Source of the DNA: Candidatus Omnitrophota bacterium
Lineage (GTDB): Bacteria > Omnitrophota > Omnitrophia > Omnitrophales > Abzuiibacteriaceae
Direction: 5' to 3'
Assembly: GCA_016206995.1 (NCBI GenBank)
Contig: JACQQN010000119.1
Location: 1 to 8,368 of the forward strand
DNA length: 8,368 nt
Position 1 is the stretch's first letter; each line of letters opens with the position of its first letter. The translations under genes were made by a program, and so were the position numbers. Below the pieces are notes generated by a model. That model was not told the DNA's origin and searched no databases. It was given only the letters and a program-made list of their open reading frames with translations. This document shows, piece after piece, positions 7,553 through 8,368 of the stretch.

Positions 7553-7927
7553 TCAAATGGTTTCTCCTACAATAAGCCCAAGTTTCAATAACAAAAATCC
7601 AAAAATGATGCTGAACGAAATATTAAGCATGGCTCGGATGGTTTCGCCGTCCTTCAATAAATTGACGGTTTCTAGCATGAAGGTTGAAAAGGTCGTAAAC
7701 GCACCGCAAAAACCGACCATCAAAAGAACGCGAGCATTCGAACTCAATACAAATTTCTCTTCGGCAAGTGCTGCCAAAAATCCAACCAAAAAACACCCAG
7801 ATAAATTTACCACTAGGGTTCCGTAAGGAAAATTGGTTCCAACAAACCGGTGTACCGTTCCTTCAAGGAGGTAACGAGCAAAAGTTCCCGAAACTCCTCC
7901 CACCAATAAACTAAACCACTTTGCCAT
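7553..7927 (-). CDS. crcB: Fluoride ion channel/exporter CrcB (Fluc)
   Basis: CrcB/Fluc is a small inner-membrane channel that lets toxic fluoride leave the cytoplasm; it works as a dual-topology dimer. From ATG 7927 the protein has 124 residues with four hydrophobic segments. Family motifs are GGVSGTFARY near the N-terminus (usual form GGxxGAxxRY, with T for A here), GTLVVNLSGCFLVGF with its conserved asparagine, and GFCGAFTTFSTF, the phenylalanine/TTFSTF block that lines the fluoride pore. An upstream in-frame TTG at 7951 would add eight residues, but that stretch overlaps the terminator and ribosome binding site; AGGGGA nine bases before 7927 settles the start. It is a single crcB copy, not the paired heterodimer form, and is preceded by a fluoride riboswitch, which confirms its role. 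Confidence 0.95.
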   Translation of the reverse strand: MAKWFSLLVGGVSGTFARYLLEGTVHRFVGTNFPYGTLVVNLSGCFLVGFLAALAEEKFVLSSNARVLLMVGFCGAFTTFSTFMLETVNLLKDGETIRAMLNISFSIIFGFLLLKLGLIVGETI

Positions 7928-7936
7928 ACTGATTAA

Positions 7937-7942
7937 TCCCCT
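7937..7942 (-). promoter_or_regulatory. Ribosome binding site that sets the crcB start
   Basis: AGGGGA on the minus strand lies nine bases before the ATG at 7927. It follows directly after the terminator's T-rich tail and falls inside the reading frame that would start at the TTG at 7951, which argues against that longer start. Confidence 0.75.
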
Positions 7943-7980
7943 AAAAAGCAAAACTCCTACAACATTTCGTTGTAGGAGTT
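7943..7980 (-). terminator. Riboswitch expression platform: intrinsic terminator before crcB
   Basis: On the minus strand AACTCCTACAAC (7980-7969) and GTTGTAGGAGTT (7963-7952) form a perfect 12-base-pair stem with a five-base loop GAAAT, followed by the T-rich tail TTGCTTTTT (7951-7943). The 5' arm begins with AACTCCTAC, which is also the 3' strand of the fluoride aptamer, so aptamer and terminator cannot form fully at the same time. Fluoride binding should favour the aptamer and allow readthrough into crcB (an ON switch). The sequence is seen; the switching is established for this riboswitch class and inferred here. Confidence 0.9.
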
Positions 7981-8030
7981 ATCAGCCCTCTGAAAACTGA
8001 GGACGGTTCTACGGCGAACTCCATCGCCTG
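7972..8030 (-). ncRNA. Fluoride riboswitch aptamer (crcB motif)
   Basis: The minus strand carries the crcB-motif consensus. GGCGATGGAGTTCGCC (8028-8013) forms stem GGCG/CGCC with the conserved GATG in its loop. AACCG follows, then a second stem GTCCTC/GAGGGC (8004-7999 with 7990-7985, including one G-U pair), then CTGAT and AACTCCTAC (7980-7972). GGAGTT in the first loop (8022-8017) can pair with AACTCC (7980-7975), making the characteristic pseudoknot. The element sits about 45 bases upstream of the crcB ATG and overlaps a terminator. The RNA senses fluoride through magnesium ions and controls crcB, and probably the DUF190 gene, by transcription termination. Confidence 0.93.
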
Positions 8031-8040
8031 AATGAAACGC

Positions 8041-8069
8041 ATCTTAACGAAAAGAACAAAGAAGATCAA
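8041..8069 (-). promoter_or_regulatory. Candidate promoter for the riboswitch-crcB unit
   Basis: On the minus strand TTGATC (8069-8064) and TAAGAT (8046-8041), each four of six matches to the sigma-70 consensus, are 17 bases apart. Transcription would start a few bases before the aptamer, exactly where it is needed. The hexamers are weak; position is the main support. Confidence 0.45.
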
Positions 8070-8122
8070 TTCAAATTCTTTTGCTCCGTTGATCGTAAAA
8101 TACTGATCACTTTTCTAATTTT

Positions 8123-8368
8123 TTACTCTCGAATTCGGATTGGCAAAATCACCATAGGTAGTCCAGCAAAGCGAATCCGACGCTGAATGGCGTAAGAAGT
8201 TTCATTGTGAAGCAAACGGTGATACCACTGAGGCCTTTCAAAAACAAGCTCCCCTGCAAAAAATACGGAGGATGGGTATTTGCTTAAAGTTTCGATACAC
8301 AATTCGGATGCAGTTTCAACCACCTCCGTGCCGAGTTTAAACTCGGCTCGCGCTGGAATCCCCATTTG
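8123..8368 (-). CDS. C-terminal part of an unidentified protein, possibly an APC-type amino acid permease
   Basis: The frame is open from the window edge to a TAA at 8123-8125, giving 81 codons before the stop; a methionine codon at 8365 is preceded by an in-frame glutamine codon, so it need not be the start. The visible segment is not a membrane region. It shows hydrophobic strands (SSVFFAGELVF, then GLPMVILPIRI) around a basic, aromatic helix-like part (WYHRLLHNETSYAIQRRIRF). A C-terminal block with H-N-x-T-x-x-x-x-Q-R-R-hydrophobic followed by a final beta strand reminds me of the cytoplasmic tails of some large APC-family permeases, but this is from memory of the pattern. The N-terminal part lies outside the window. 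No convincing terminator follows; the next element downstream is the crcB control region. Confidence 0.4.
   Translation of the reverse strand, partial: QMGIPARAEFKLGTEVVETASELCIETLSKYPSSVFFAGELVFERPQWYHRLLHNETSYAIQRRIRFAGLPMVILPIRIRE

Noticed and set aside
7928..7951. A TTG start giving crcB eight extra residues
   Set aside because: The added stretch overlaps the terminator tail and the AGGGGA ribosome binding site, which is well placed for the ATG at 7927.
8080..8112. A hairpin (TGATC/GATCA) as terminator of the gene at 8123-8368
   Set aside because: The stem is only five base pairs with a ten-base loop and no T-run follows it on the minus strand.

Overview
This is a bacterial chromosomal segment of about 8.4 kb with moderate GC. 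Every gene I can support lies on the minus strand, so the biological reading order runs from base 8368 down to base 1. The contents are housekeeping and transport genes: methionine synthesis, UDP-GlcNAc and PRPP synthesis, fluoride export and sugar uptake. There are no tRNA, rRNA, CRISPR, phage or insertion-sequence genes. The sequence alone does not fix a lineage. The E. coli-type full-length MetH with activation domain, the glmU-prs pair and the CUT1-type sugar permeases occur in many phyla.

Layout in transcription order: (1) 8368-8123 is the C-terminal end of an unidentified protein, possibly an APC-type permease, cut by the window edge. (2) 8069-7943 holds a promoter candidate, a fluoride (crcB-motif) riboswitch aptamer and a 12-bp terminator hairpin that shares sequence with the aptamer. 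(3) This control region leads into crcB (7927-7553), a fluoride channel, and a DUF190 PII-like gene (7542-7198) 10 bases behind it. (4) After a 79-base gap comes metH (7118-3441), a complete 1225-residue cobalamin-dependent methionine synthase. The open frame continues 70 codons further upstream, but those codons are not protein. (5) A 182-base gap (3440-3258) carries a promoter candidate and short repeats. (6) A second unit then reads permease 1 (3257-2358), a strong hairpin (2348-2300), permease 2 (2288-1422), glmU (1417-113) and the first 30 codons of prs (90-1).

How the genes work together: the first unit is a textbook fluoride-stress module. Fluoride-bound aptamer should hold the strand that otherwise builds the terminator, allowing readthrough into crcB and the PII-like gene. 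The second unit joins two membrane subunits of a sugar ABC importer to glmU (UDP-GlcNAc for cell wall and surface sugars) and prs (PRPP). The importer's solute-binding protein and ATPase are not in the window. The glmU-prs order is an established arrangement; attaching it to sugar permeases is less usual. The points most worth checking are the riboswitch and its expression platform, the replacement of a substrate-contacting lysine in the GlmU acetyltransferase domain, the hairpin between the permeases, and the very short predicted leaders of metH and permease 1. I see no clearly new type of system here.
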